Shown piece by piece: positions 25,077 to 37,140 of a stretch of DNA of 64,000 bases (positions are counted from its first letter, which is position 1; every line of letters begins with the position of its first letter). The stretch is from Ursus arctos. Taxonomy: Eukaryota > Chordata > Mammalia > Carnivora > Ursidae. The notes beneath the pieces were generated by a model. It made no database searches and was not told where the DNA came from. It saw only the letters and a program-made list of their open reading frames with translations. A program made the position numbers and the translations under genes. The stretch is taken from positions 24,882,501 through 24,946,500 of the forward strand of contig NW_026623050.1 in assembly GCF_023065955.2 (NCBI RefSeq), written 5' to 3'.

Positions 25077-25330
25077 GAAGGAAGGGAGGGAGGGAGGGAG
25101 GGGAAGGGAAGGGAAGGAGGGAGGGGAGGAGAGGGGAAGGGAGGGAGGGAGGGAGGGGAAGGGAAAGGAAGGGAAGGGAAGGGAAGGAGGGAGGGAAAGA
25201 AGGAAAGAAGGAAGGGAGGGAGGGGCAGTGGGAGGGAGGGAGGAAGGGAGGGAGGGGAGAAAAGAAGGGGGGGAAAGAAGAAAGAAAGGGAGGAAGGGAG
25301 GGAGAGAGGAAAGGGAGGGAGGGAATGAAA
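25077..25330. repeat. Polypurine (GGGA/GGAA)n tract
   Basis: About 250 bases almost free of pyrimidines on the plus strand, built from ggga, ggaa and gaaa units. The only pyrimidines are isolated (for example in ggggcagtg near 25223). Long open frames in all phases here (up to 153 codons) are artefacts of this composition. Confidence 0.98.
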
Positions 25331-27251
25331 GGAAAACACAAAGGCTGTTCTCAGGCCTGTGTGACACAGAGTTACGGCTGTGTATACATACTTGACATAT
25401 GTAAATGCCCTTAGTTTCCCTCCTGAAAAGTCATAGATTCAATTTTATGTTTGGGAAGTGGTGGTACAAAGGAATTGAGAATAAACAAAATATGTGTTAA
25501 ACGACAGTGAAAAATTCCAAAGCCTTGAGTCTAGAGAATATTTTCAGTACTGTGAGTGTATTATTTATACTACAAATGTACTAGAATGCCCCAGCCTTTT
25601 AGTAAGCTTTTTATTGGAGTGCAACATACCTCCAGAAACAAGCGTCACGAATGGGAGCCTGATGAATTCTCACGGAGTGAGCCCTCTCAGACCAAGAAAA
25701 AAAACGCCTTTTGGTTTTTAAATCGTTTCCTATGCCTGGGTCAAAACCACTGCATAATGCCAATCATAATGTGTAAAATTTATTATTTTAAGTTCGGTTA
25801 GTAGGAAAATGCTCGAAATTTAATAAAATGTACTTCCTCAAAAGAGCCATTTTATTTCAAGGAGGATAATTATCTTGGGCATTGGGAGGAAGTTTTGTTT
25901 TCTTTTTCACCACGAGTGGGCATGTGGCTCTTTCTCTCAGCCATTTTGCAAAGGTTAGAGCTTCACCTTCTCAACAGCCTAAGGAGAGAGGATGCTGTCT
26001 TCATTTCCTTCCTCTCCACTCCCATCCTTCCCCCACATTATCATCGAGAGCTGTTCTGAAACTAGGCCATCTCACTCCCCATAACCCTCCCCATTTTGGG
26101 CAGATCCAAGAGGAAACGAGGGGCTTTTTCTCGTGGCCAGCTAGCTGTGGGCCCTGGCACAACCTCTTGTTGACACAGTGTGTGTGTGTTTCAGCTTCTA
26201 CTAAAACCACACCAGGAGCGAGGGAACCCCGAACTCTGACACTCTAGGGGCACCAAGTCCTCTCTGAGTTACAGAAGTCAGGAGCGAGGCCCTGGAAAAG
26301 CAGAAAGCGCCAGAACGCGTTTGCTCCCATTCAACTGACAGCCCGTTGATAGGAAACCAAATGGAACCAAGACCTGCATGCCCCCTATTTGATAATAACA
26401 AAGAGGCCGATGGCCCAAACTACATAGGACAACGTAAATGCCTGTATGTTAGATGCCAACAAAGCGATTATAAAATTAACAACAAGTATTTGAGCACAGC
26501 TCTCTAACTGCACGTTATTCTTCACAAGAAACTTCAGGGGAGGCTGGACTTCCATACATTTAATTAGTTTAATGGAACGGATTCTGCCAAGCACATCCGA
26601 AGTTAGTCGAGGGCTCAGCCTTGCTGCCACGTTCTCAGCGCCAGCAGTGTCCACCTGGGCAGAACTCTTCCCTCCTAGAGAAGGTCTGAAGGGGCACGAA
26701 TGTGGATGGCAGGTGACGGTATCCTTCACTCGCGTGGTGGAGCGACCTGGGAGGGTTTTCTTTCCATCACTACACGTGGGAGCAAAATCCCCCAAAGGGC
26801 CTGCATTCGTGGGAAGGTCTCACACCTACCAGGATTTGGAATAGCTCTGGAAGTCGCACTAATGGTACAAAATATCTTTTCCTCGGTATAAGGCCAAACT
26901 GAAAAGACAAACGGCAGTAATTCACTGCAGTTTTTGCTACTACAGTTTGCAGATGATTAAAGATAAATTGTGAAGCCTCTGTAAGCCACAACTTCATGCC
27001 AAATCTCTGTTGTATTAAAAAACAAAACAACAAAAACTCTGAAAACATAACATTAGCAACAGTTCTAGTCTTCCGTGGCCATTAAAGAAAATAGAGATTA
27101 GAAAACTTGTTTTTGAATTCATGTTTCAAAGTGCTTTGTGTAATATATAGTTCATTGCTTATATGCTGAATTTGTCTAAATTGAAAGCCCCTTCCATTGT
27201 TACTGTGTGCTTTGTCACAAAACCTTCCATCTCCTAGGGTAAACTGTACAG
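25331..27251. other. Intronic sequence, no gene seen
   Basis: No exon, RNA gene or young repeat recognised. A 136-codon minus frame starting at 26795 has no recognisable domain. Confidence 0.55.
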
Positions 27252-27271
27252 CAGTGATTCTCAAACCTTTT

Positions 27272-27497
27272 TTTTTTTTTTTTTTTTTTGGAGAGAGAGT
27301 GTACATTTTTTTGAGAGAGAGGGTGGGGACGGCAGAGGGAGAGGGAGAGAGAACCTTAAGCAGGCTCTGTACCCAGTACAGAGTCCCATGCGGGGCTCCA
27401 TCTCACGACCCTGAAATTACGACCTGAACCAAAATCGGGAGTCAGACGCTTAACCGACTGAGCCACCCAGGCGACCCGCCCCCCCCATTTTTTTTTG
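27272..27497 (-). mobile_element. Can-SINE inserted in the hAT element
   Basis: Long poly-T, GA-rich body and head gagccacccaggcgaccc. Flanks ttctcaaacctttt (27258-27271) and ttctccaacttttt (27498-27511) are a 14-bp duplication with two differences. An odd C8/T9 stretch (27478-27496) extends the head end. Confidence 0.9.
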
Positions 27498-27769
27498 GTT
27501 CTCCAACTTTTTGGTGTCTGGCATCTAGATCCCTTTATGTATTTAAAAGTCCCAAAGACCTTTTGTTTATGCAGATTACACATCAATAATGACCATAGAA
27601 AAAATTAAAACGGAGAAAACTTAAAAATATTTACTTCTAGTTAATTTAAAAATAATAGTAATAAACCCATTACAGATGAACACAAAACATTTTTATGAAA
27701 AATGTTTTCCCAAAAACGGTTAATCAGAAAAATGCCATTCTTTTTACATTTTTGCACATCTCTTTACTG

Positions 27770-27985
27770 TTTAGCTTAGCAGAAGACAGGCGGACTCTCA
27801 CAGCTGCTTCTGCATTCTATCTGCTGTGTTCTTCTGGTGGAAGCACGTGAAGAAAATCTGGCCTCACACACGTACGCAGCTGGAGGACGGGTATTTTATA
27901 GCCTTTTCAGATACATTTGGATGGCCTTCTTTGATACTACACCAAAACTCCCCAAGTGGTGGGTTCTTAAAGGTTAGCTGGAATA
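27770..27985 (-). pseudogene. hAT transposase C-terminal dimerisation domain remnant
   Basis: Without an ATG, the minus strand reads a block containing FWCSIKEGHPNVSEKAIKY, then CEARFSSRAST. This corresponds to the hAT dimerisation domain (FWxxIKxxYPxLSxxAL ... CExxFS). It belongs to the same element as the fragment at 28401-28763 and lies downstream of it, in the expected order. Confidence 0.85.
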
Positions 27986-28400
27986 TGAAATCTGAAACCC
28001 TCTCATTATTTTTTGTACTCTGTTAAATACAAGTAGATTGCTCTATTTTGTACTTTGAATGAATCTTCTACCCACGCATCGGTCACTTGGAAACTACTCG
28101 TTTGCGGAGCTCTGGGGTTCTTCCAGATGTTGCCCTATTTCATTACCAAATGAGATTATATCAAGCAATCACATTTATTAATATCACCACCTACATCACC
28201 AGGAAAGTCTTTAAATATTGAGAAGCAGCCACATGCATGGTGTTGGATACAAGCGTTCCAAAATTCTACGCACCTAAAAGCTTGACTTAATTGGCAATAA
28301 ACACTGCCAGCTATTTTTCTTGAAATGACGGGCTCACTTGGTTCATTTTGTAGAAAATACGTGACATATACCTAAGTCTGAAGAGCTAGAGTCAGTCGTT

Positions 28401-28763
28401 CTAGTAAGTGAAATGGCATTGCACTCGAAAAGCAGCTAGTTCAGCTATAAACTCTAACAACGGCACAGTGCTTTTCCCCAGAGAAAAACACCCTCCTTGA
28501 GTGTGTAGCAGAAGCACTTTATGTGTTCTTCCCATTTGGTCATAAAGAATATTAAAAAGACTCGTACTCAAGGGTCGAAATTTAATACACTTAATAATCT
28601 TTACTGCTTCATCAAGGACCTTCTCAAATGAACCTGGCAATGTTTTGTTAACAGCAAGTCCACAGTAATAACAAATACAATGGTGACTTGTACAGGTTGG
28701 TGTCCCTGCCTGGACTCCTGCAAAGGTGCCAGTTTTACCCTGCAAGGCTTTGGCACCATTCAT
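28401..28763 (-). pseudogene. hAT (Charlie/ZBED-type) transposase fragment, middle region
   Basis: A 120-codon open stretch on the minus strand carries the blocks EKVLDEAVKIIKCIKFRPL, LFNILYDQMG and HKVLLLHTQGG. They align in order with the Charlie/ZBED5-FAM200 transposase core, where the equivalent of the last block reads LLLHTEVRWLSRG. Here the VRWLSRG part is lost, and the acidic residue after HT is Q. The open frame is accidental preservation: the N-terminal BED finger and first catalytic residues are absent and the frame breaks at 28400. No function expected. Confidence 0.88.
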
Positions 28764-28896
28764 GCCAAACGGTCAGTACAGTGAAAAGGGCAAATAATAT
28801 CTCAGTGTTATTAAACAGATTGTTTTTATCTCTTGGAACCCCTCAAAGGGCCTCGGGGCCCCCAGGGGTGCCTGGATACCGTGCTGAGAACCACTG

Positions 28897-31800
28897 CCAC
28901 CCAGGATACTACCAGTATAAATCCACTCTCTAATCTGCTCAGTGCTTATGTCCTTGTGGGCTTCACATAAAGAAGATTTAAAAGGTTTATTTCTGTCTCC
29001 ACCCGCCTGCCCTCCCTGCTTAAAAAAAAATTCCATTGTGGCGATTCAACATAAATTGTGTGTATAGAACAAAGAAATTGCGGTACTCTTGATTTCATCA
29101 GCATTTTCCTCCCTAACAAAGAAAGCTGCTCCAACAAGCTATTGGGAAAACGATAGTGAGTTACAGGAAATATGACCTCCTCAGCCCCCCTCTATCCCAT
29201 GTAACACCCAGTCCTCCCGAAACCTTTCACTTCAGGGGTATTTCGGATGAGATCTTAGTAGTGTCCTCAGATATAATTGGGTGTCCTAATTCAGCCACAT
29301 GCAAATTAATGCTCCCCTAAAGAGGCCTTATTATAATTTCCAACCCTTGATGTCTACATAATCCCCTATAGTTCTTTAACTTTTTGCTTTCTAACTTCTG
29401 TTTACCGATGCACTACTTTTGTCAGCTCAGTCTAGCATCAATTAGTAACACAGTTGTGTTCATTAGGTCTCCCCAGAGCCTTGAGAGAGCTGCTTTGTAT
29501 TTATTAATGACTACACAGAACACTACTATTTTTCAATAGCATTTAAAAATGAGTAAATTACTGAAGATGAACTATAAAAGAATTTCAAATTTCAAAGGCA
29601 AGCACACACACACAAAAAGGCATATTATTTCAAATCACCCATAATACTTGCAAGGTTAATTTTACTTTCAATTTAATATTAAGGGGGGGAGAGTCATATC
29701 TAGTCTCCTCTTCCTGTTCTACTTTCAGCATTTTTCATTTTGGAGTAGAAGCCATTTGATTTATAGAACTGAGGTACAGATCTGGTGATTAATTAAGAGC
29801 CGGTTTAACAGGTCCAAATTTCAGTATCACACACACCTGTTAAGTAATGCACACCTGATTCAGCAAAAATCCACCCACAAGGTTAATTTAAAAAAATTAA
29901 AAAGCAAACAAGAGAGTGAGAGAGAAAGGCATAACTCCACAAACTTAGGTCCAGTTTCATGTTCTCAAGCATAATTCAAAACAACCGACTTGAGATGTAT
30001 CCGATTTGTACTCTTATTTTGTGAATAATTGCCTGTGTTCTATTAGGTGAAGTCAGAGCTGCCCACACTGCTACAGAATTTGTTACTTAAGGAAATCAGA
30101 GAGACCTATCTCCTGTGCCATGAATCTTTCCTACCCAACCAAACTTAAAGGGATGGGGAGCAATTATGACACTCGTTTGCCCTGCCTTTTTTTTTTTTTT
30201 TTTTTTATTCCCGGTCATTTATGAAATGCAGACGCCGATCTGCAAAAATCACTTTGCATTCATGAAAGGAGCTATTGGAGCTCCCCCTGAGCATCTGGCT
30301 ATGAGGCAGAAACATACCTCAGTGCACTTCCTTTGTCTTGCACTCCCTCTTTGATGTGCAAGTCACTGGTGGAGTAAGCTGTGATCCCTTTGATGTCGAA
30401 CTTCTAGACTTTATTGTTACTAGCATGCCTACAAGCAGAGCTGTCAGTCATTTCTCACATCTGAACGACCATGTTTCTTTACGGCACCCCTTTTACAAGC
30501 ATCAACCCTTAAATACATGTTTTCACATTCCTGCTGATTACCACACTATCTTTGTTGGGGGAGGGCCGTGCTCAAATATAACTACAGCACCCACATTTTC
30601 TGTAAACACCCTGAGGCGTCATCAGATGGCTGGTAACCAACCTCCTTCAACAAGAGAAGCCTGAGCACAAAACATATTTCTAGCAAATGAAAACATTCTG
30701 AAAACGCTCAAGCCATCTTAACAAGTCAAAATGAGTCGTTTAGCCAATATTTCCCCTAAGCAGCCATTGAAATCACAGAGAAACTTCCAAGCCACGTTAA
30801 AAGGGATTCTGAATGCAACAGCAGCAGGAGGCTCAGAAAGTCGGCCAAAACTTCGAGACATCTTCACTCATCTTAAACAACTTTGTTTCTCTGCAATGGG
30901 GGAAACAAAAACACTTCTGTTCTACATGGTTTTACTTGTGACAGAAATACTGCTTTTGAAATAGATTTCTGCCAAACCAATTATTCTATTAAACTATTTT
31001 CAGAAGCTGCTTGCTGTTATGGATGCAATGTTAGTTAGAAGATGATTTTTCATAATTTAACGTCCGAGGCAAACATATGGCTTTGTATACAACGTGTGTA
31101 CAGTTTCTTAAATATATACACACAAAACAGGCAATGGGCTCATCTTTAAAATTCTCTGTTGAAAAAGACACGGCTCTAATGTCATTTACCAGCTCCCATC
31201 AGATTGACTTCTCAAGCTCCTTTATCACTTCTGGAACTGCTGAATATTATCAAACCCCACTGGGACATTCCACACAAAAAGGAAATAAAGTTAAGGTGCT
31301 TACATCACACCAGCCTGGTTTATAATGAACTGCTACCTTTCTGAATAAATGTTTTAATGAAATCCAAGTTCTTAGAGATACTGGATCTCTAATGAGAAAT
31401 ACAATGAGTTTATTTTTCATGACCGAGCTGAGTTCTGTTATTTTCCTTTTGTAAGCTGGCAACATAGAAGATACACTGTTTCTGCCTGCTAATAAACTGC
31501 AAACAATATATCAGGAGAGACTCAATTTTGTTGGGTTTCTGGCCTGGAATACTCGGTAAGGAATACAATTACTGTGGTATGCAATGGTTAAGACGATTCC
31601 AGGGTTTCCATTTTTACGCAGCCTCCCCGCCCCTAACCTCCTTGGTTTTAACTCAACCATCAAAAATGGAAAAGGCTTTGGGATAGAATTTGATAAAGAA
31701 GGTATTTCTGTAATTTACCAGAACTAAGTCTGAGCATATTTATTATTAATATTAGTGAAAGCTTGCTTGTTCTTAAATTTATTTAAATCGTTGGCTATAA

Positions 31801-32208
31801 GTAATCACCTTTTTCTACTTTAAACTTTCACTTCTGAAATGAAGGGATTAGCTGATTGAGGCGCCTTCAGCAATTAAGAGTTGAGACCGGAAATAAGGAA
31901 ACTAGAAGAACTTCATCCGTTTCCTCCAAGTCTTGAACAAGAATCCAGATCATCTTTCTGTTTGAACGGAAACATTTCATCAAATAGGAGATCTGGAAAA
32001 GACCTTGATGGCTATCAAGTCTCTCGAACTCAACAAATGGGGGAAGTGAGCAACTGAAGTAACCTGACAATTATTTGAACAGTAGATTTGGGATAAGAAC
32101 CCTCATCTTCCCCCACCCAACATGAAGGGGGGTGGTTTCCACCATCCAATGCTGTTTCCCTGCACTGGGGACCAAATGACTCATGTGTAAAGTAAGGGTG
32201 TTGAACTT
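28897..32208. other. Intronic sequence, no gene seen
   Basis: Contains a poly-T run at 30187-30206 and AT-rich stretches. No exon or young transposon recognised. Confidence 0.55.
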
Positions 32209-32373
32209 CAGGGGTTTCTCAATTAGAATCATATGGGCAGCTTAAGAAATTAACGATACTTGAGCCCCACCTCAAACCAATAAAATCAGGGCCTCCAGGA
32301 GTGCAGGCTGGGCTTGAGAATCTTTAAAAAGCTCTCGAGACAGTCCAATGTGCAGACGCAGTTGAGAACTAAG
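32209..32373 (+). mobile_element. MER5B/MER20-type hAT MITE relic
   Basis: caggggtttctcaattagaatcat at the left, ccccacctcaaacc in the middle and gttgagaact at the right fit the small nonautonomous hAT family with CAGTGGTTCTCAA termini. Confidence 0.75.
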
Positions 32374-32439
32374 GGATCAGACGACCTCTAAGCTCCCTCC
32401 TGAGTCTACTGCCGAACGTTCACCATCAGCTGGAGAAAA

Positions 32440-32880
32440 TTCTTGGATTGTGTTCCCCGACATTCATCCATGAAGCCATACACATGTCGCAGCCATCGCA
32501 CTGTGTGCCTGTTAGCCTAGCTGTTGTCACTACCTGTTCTTATCTAGTTCGTTTGTGTGTTTACTTAGGTATCACCTACCTCTTCCCACCAGAAAAGGTC
32601 AGAGACAAAGCCCACTGTGTTCACTGTGGCTCCTACAATCCACAGCATCATACCTGCCACAATAATGGGATATCACATCACCATGTTCTAAAGAAAGAGG
32701 GGTTTGGGGTAGTGGTGTGGAAGGAGGGGGGCTGCCCTCCATATTAGCCAGAGCAGTTCTGTTTCCCCAGCCTAGATTCGAAGCTGTGTGAAGGCAGTGT
32801 TGTGGTCATTCATATTTAGCTACCTCCAGTGCCTCGAAGCAGGCAGACCCGCAAGGTGCCCAGGGCCTGAGAAATACTTG
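32440..32880 (+). mobile_element. Probable L2 LINE relic
   Basis: Diverged text ending 'gattcgaagctgtgtgaaggcagtg ... cctccagtgcctcgaagcaggcag' resembles the L2 3' end. The upstream part is assigned by continuity only. Confidence 0.45.
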
Positions 32881-33417
32881 TAAATAGGAAGCATCGAAGA
32901 GATTGCCGGTGCTAGAACCTTTACTTTGTTGCTGACAAAAGCAACATAGAAAAGACATCACTGTTTCCACTGGAGTTGGCCTTGGCTCCTGTGGCACAAT
33001 CCCCAGCCTACCCCCACTGAGAAGTCAAAATGGTGGCAAGAGCCAGCCTCTGGGCTCACTAAATGCCAGAAGGCCAGAGCTCCCCGGGAAGACTGATGCA
33101 GAAAAGGCATACAGTGTTTGGAAAGTATCACTGGCACCTCCCACACCAAAGTCTCAGGGTGTTCTGCCTCTTTGGGCCACTTGGGGTAACAGACGTGGAG
33201 TCTGCCCACCTCCTCCCACGCGCTGGTACAGAATGGCCAAAATAATCAGAAGATTATGTCAAGTGTGTTAATAACATCCAAATAAGGCAGAAATTGCTCA
33301 TGTTGGGCATCTCTTCCACCCTGAAAGGAGATTCGGTGGCCTCAAGGAAAGCTCATACTTATCCTAATACCACTTACCTTTCTAAGCTTCACTGTCTGCA
33401 CTAGTCAACGACCAGAG

Positions 33418-33598
33418 CAATGCTTCCCAAACTTGCCAGATCCCCAGTCACTGGAGGAGCTTTGAGAAATTCAAATTCCTTGGTCTCACCCCAGACTATC
33501 GGAAGCAGGATACACGCAGATAGTGGTGGAGAATGGGAGTTTATGTTTTGAATGCTTCCCAGTTGACTGTGAAGATCAACGCTATTTGGGAACCACCG
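33418..33598. mobile_element. MER20/MER5B-type hAT MITE relic
   Basis: Starts caatgcttcccaaactt, contains tggtctcaccccagact, and ends atttgggaaccaccg. The terminal inverted repeats are diverged but in place. Confidence 0.7.
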
Positions 33599-35500
33599 AA
33601 GGGCCAGAGGACCCTGTGCCCATCCCAGCTCTGGAAGGTGAGGCCGAGGTTTCACAAAGCGAGAGGACCACCTGAATCAAAAACACCCGAGACACTTTTA
33701 AACCCATGCATTCCCAGGCCAGGAGGATGAAATGGACAGAATCAGCCTCTCTCGGCTGGGACGTGGGAATCTGCCTCTGAACAGACTCTCCGGGTTATGA
33801 GTTGTGCTCTCAAGTTTCAGAACCCTACTTGAGGCAGGATTTTAGAACGAACCTATGGCTTATTTGGAAGGAAATCCTGTTTGCACGTAAGTATAATGAT
33901 TGGCTTTATCCAATTACAATACCATTTCATCGTGTGTGTCGCAAATTCTCCATTATTTTAAATGGTATGTCGCTCGTGGAAGCTGCAAACCTTAGAGCAA
34001 CGGTCTTAAAGCAGCCGTCTCTGGCTAAGTGTGGCTGCCAATCTCTCCGTGCAGTTTTTAGACGCTGATTCACGGCTTCAGAGACACAACTGGGAGGAGG
34101 GTGTCTCAGCTCTATAAAAGCACACAGGTGGCCCCTTTATAACCCAGCACACAGGAGGCACTTAATATGTATTTGCTGAAACAAACTTATTTAATTGTTT
34201 ATGCCCCGTGTTCTGCACAGGATGTGACATGAAATAAACAAATAAAAGGGGGGGGGGAAACCCCAACAACTGAAAAATGAAAATAACATTCTATGAAAAA
34301 GAGAATATTTGTCATGTGGTGAAGAATCACACTCCTGGCGGCGTAGTTTAAAAAACGGTTTGCTTCAATAACTGATCTGAAACCTAACCACAAGTCTTCA
34401 CTTCTGAACCACTATCTTATTTCTATGATGGAAAAGTTTAAACAGCACGTTCTCCTTGCTTTTTCTCCCCGGCTCCTTGTTTTTCACATAAAGAGGCGAT
34501 TTCATCTTTCCAGTAGGAACAAGGGAGCACTGTCATCCTTTAAAATCTTGGTGATTACCTGTCATTATTATTATCCTGGTTATTCCAGCTCGGCTTTGAA
34601 GCCTTGACTTCTTGAGCAATGAGAAATTCATGTAAACCTTTAATTTCATTCTTCTGCAAGGCATCATTTCCTTAAATGATATTAAAGGATCAATACTTAT
34701 TTTCCTGATTCCAACACAGAAATCAGATTGTTTTGTGACTGTTTCACACTTGATATGCCACCGAAATTTGAGCCTTCAATTCACTCGTATGATCTACTTA
34801 TCCTAAAAATTACAGAGATGTATTCTTATTTCTGTTTTGTGCAGTGTTTTAAAGCATAAACTCTATATGACGTTCTAAAAACCTATGTAACATATACTCT
34901 ATATTTTGGGCAAATTGCTTACACTTATATGAACCAAATGTTCTAACCACAAGTCTTCATAAATCAAGTGGTTGATAGTTTTGCATCCATGTTTAAAATT
35001 ATTTTATTGCTGAAAAAAGCTACAATCATTTACGTCTTTCTAAATGTTTATCTTTTTTGGAAAAAAAAATAGTTCTAGATTTAAAAAGGGAAAATGCAGA
35101 TCAAAATGACTTATCTCTTTTTAAGTTTTATTTGAGGGTTGGGGAATAGAATTACTGTTGAAACAAAAAAAAAAATTACAAGGATTACCGTAAAGGTCAT
35201 AATAATTGTTTACTCATAAGCGAAATCTCATTTACATCTTAAAATTTAATATGGAGCCAAACAAAATTTTATAATTCGGCTTTAAAAGTTCCCTTACTAT
35301 CTTCCAAGCAAACTTTTGAAATTCATTATCACCACCACAGTTACATTTCTAATAACTATTTAAAACAATACATTACACTTTGGAATCTGATGAAGAACGC
35401 CCCACAGCAAGTGAGAAAATAATTTCAACCTTTGACCCCCTCCACAAGCCTGATGGGAAATTCACTGGCACCATTATGGCTTTTAGCGTTCCGCGAATAA
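33599..35500. other. Intronic sequence, no gene seen
   Basis: 33655-33820 has MER-like fragments ('acctgaatcaaaaacac ... gggaatctgcctctgaa') that I cannot assign firmly. The rest is AT-rich unique sequence. Confidence 0.5.
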
Positions 35501-35504
35501 GTAA

Positions 35505-35518
35505 CCACTAGAGGGCAG
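35505..35518 (+). promoter_or_regulatory. CTCF-type motif CCACTAGAGGGCAG
   Basis: Exact match to the CTCF core consensus CCASYAGRKGGCRS on the plus strand, about 6.4 kb from the RORA4 first exon and oriented toward it. A motif match predicts but does not prove occupancy. Confidence 0.6.
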
Positions 35519-35651
35519 CCTTATCTCAGATCTGACACTACTTTGGAGGAAAACCTCATAAATGCTTCTCATGTTCCATTAATTATTTTTAGAATATCTT
35601 TGATTTTCCTAGATATTTAATAGCCAACTTCAGTTCACCTAAAAGCATTTC

Positions 35652-35662
35652 TAAATAGGTCA
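35652..35662 (+). promoter_or_regulatory. ROR response element match TAAATAGGTCA
   Basis: Matches the RORE consensus WAWNTRGGTCA at every position. It is inside RORA intron 1, so autoregulation is conceivable; roughly one such match is expected by chance in a window this size. Confidence 0.4.
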
Positions 35663-36925
35663 AAAGTCGACTTTCACAAATTACAATCATATCACACAGA
35701 CCAGTCATGCAATGGCCTCAAGATACAGTCTAACCTATGTATCTTAAAAAATTTAAAACAAAATTTAAAAATCTTTAATCTTTACTACGTGGTAGGTTAA
35801 GTGCTGAGTCAATCACACCACAATGGGTGCTCGGGTTCCACTTCTGGCAATAAAATTTCCAGAGGTTCTAGACAAACTTAAGTATGCTTGAGGAAGAAAG
35901 ACACTGACCAAGGCTGCAGGAAGACTGCCGAGAACGAGCACAGTGGAGAGGGACAGCAAAGATTAAGGTCGGAGCTGTGTGTGTTTCATACCATGAGTCT
36001 TCAAATAGCTGACAATCTTTCACTTGAAGGATGGATTAAATATGTTCTACACAGCCCCAAAAGAAAGGATCAGAATCGAGGGATTAAAAATACAAAGAAG
36101 AGATTTATGCTTGATATAAGAAGAATCTTCTAATTCGAGATGGAATAAGCTATCTCGAACAATAGTGAGTTGCCCGTCACAAAAGGTGTCCAAGTATAAC
36201 CAGACAACCATTTGGCAGGAATGCTGTGGAGAACCAAATGCCAACAGGACACGTATCTGAGTGAACTTTAAGGTTTCTTCTCTCCCAGACTCTATGAAAT
36301 AACATTGATTTGCTTTCAGACAAACACGTCTCAATCCAGTCGGCAGAAAAGTAAACACCCATCAAGAAATGAGCTTTTGCAGATCTATCTACTTGGAAAC
36401 TTTTACTCTCGTGTGATGTTCTAAAACACAACAGATTTCTCAAGAGTACGTCCACCATCATGCCCCTGAGCTGTCATGGAAACAGCCGGGACAGCATTCA
36501 CAAGCACAGGGCTCCGTCAGCTTTCCACATAAAGGCATATTAAAATTAGAAGATGCGTTTGTGAATGCTCCCTTTGCCTAAAGGTAAGTGGGATACATAC
36601 AGATAAATCTCTAGTTCAATTCTATCATAATGGAGGTAGGTTATACAGGTTAGCTGCACTTCGTAGTACTCTGTATTCTTTCGGAAGGTAATGCTTACAT
36701 TTCACCCAGATCCTCTTACAACAAGCAGACTTAATGAAAATCATGGATGTAGAGAGCTAATGATGAGCAAATAAGAATAACCCCATTTGTACCAAATTGA
36801 TTTTATTAAATAGTAATTTAAAGATATTAGGCTCAGCAAAGCATTACATAATTGAATCTATTTTTTCTCTTATAAATGCCAGAGTTATAATTTTCACTAA
36901 CTAGAGACAAAGTTATATCCAGGAC

Positions 36926-36964
36926 ATTTTCACAGCTTCCTCCAGGGGAGGCAGCTGTGAAAAT
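36926..36964. repeat. Near-perfect inverted repeat (hairpin)
   Basis: Arms ATTTTCACAGCT (36926-36937) and AGCTGTGAAAAT (36953-36964) are perfect reverse complements. The 15-base interior pairs further (CCTCC with GGAGG around AGG) after one T/C mismatch, giving about 17 paired positions and a 3-base loop. Confidence 0.95.
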
Positions 36965-37140
36965 AGTAGAAATTAGGGCTCTGGTCCTTGCTTCCCCATT
37001 TATCAGCTGGAAGAGCCTGGCTACAGCAACATAACCTCTATGAGCTTCACTTTTCTTCAGCAAAAACCATGAAAGTATCAGTGACTTTCCACGAGGATGA
37101 AACGAGATAAGGATGTTTGTAAAACATGAAGTACAAAACA
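36965..37140 (+). mobile_element. Probable MIR SINE relic
   Basis: Blocks agggctctggtccttgc, tgagcttcacttttcttcagc and gaggatgaaacgagataaggatg follow MIR order weakly. Confidence 0.5.

Larger units (their letters stand above)
27252..28896 (-). mobile_element. Charlie-like hAT DNA transposon, decayed, with SINE insertion
   Basis: Left terminal repeat CAGTGATTCTCAAAC starts at 27252 and right terminal repeat GCTGAGAACCACTG ends at 28896. Between them, the minus strand still encodes two recognisable parts of an hAT transposase (separate entries). The length, about 1.42 kb without the SINE, is below the 2.5-3.5 kb I would expect of a full copy, so the N-terminal transposase region is deleted. 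The 8-bp flanks (ctgtacag and ccacccag) no longer match cleanly, as expected of an old insertion. Confidence 0.88.

Noticed and set aside
24953..25414. 153-codon Gly/Glu/Lys/Arg-rich ORF and its Pro/Ser/Leu-rich reverse frames
   Set aside because: Produced by the polypurine simple repeat, which lacks stops in any frame.
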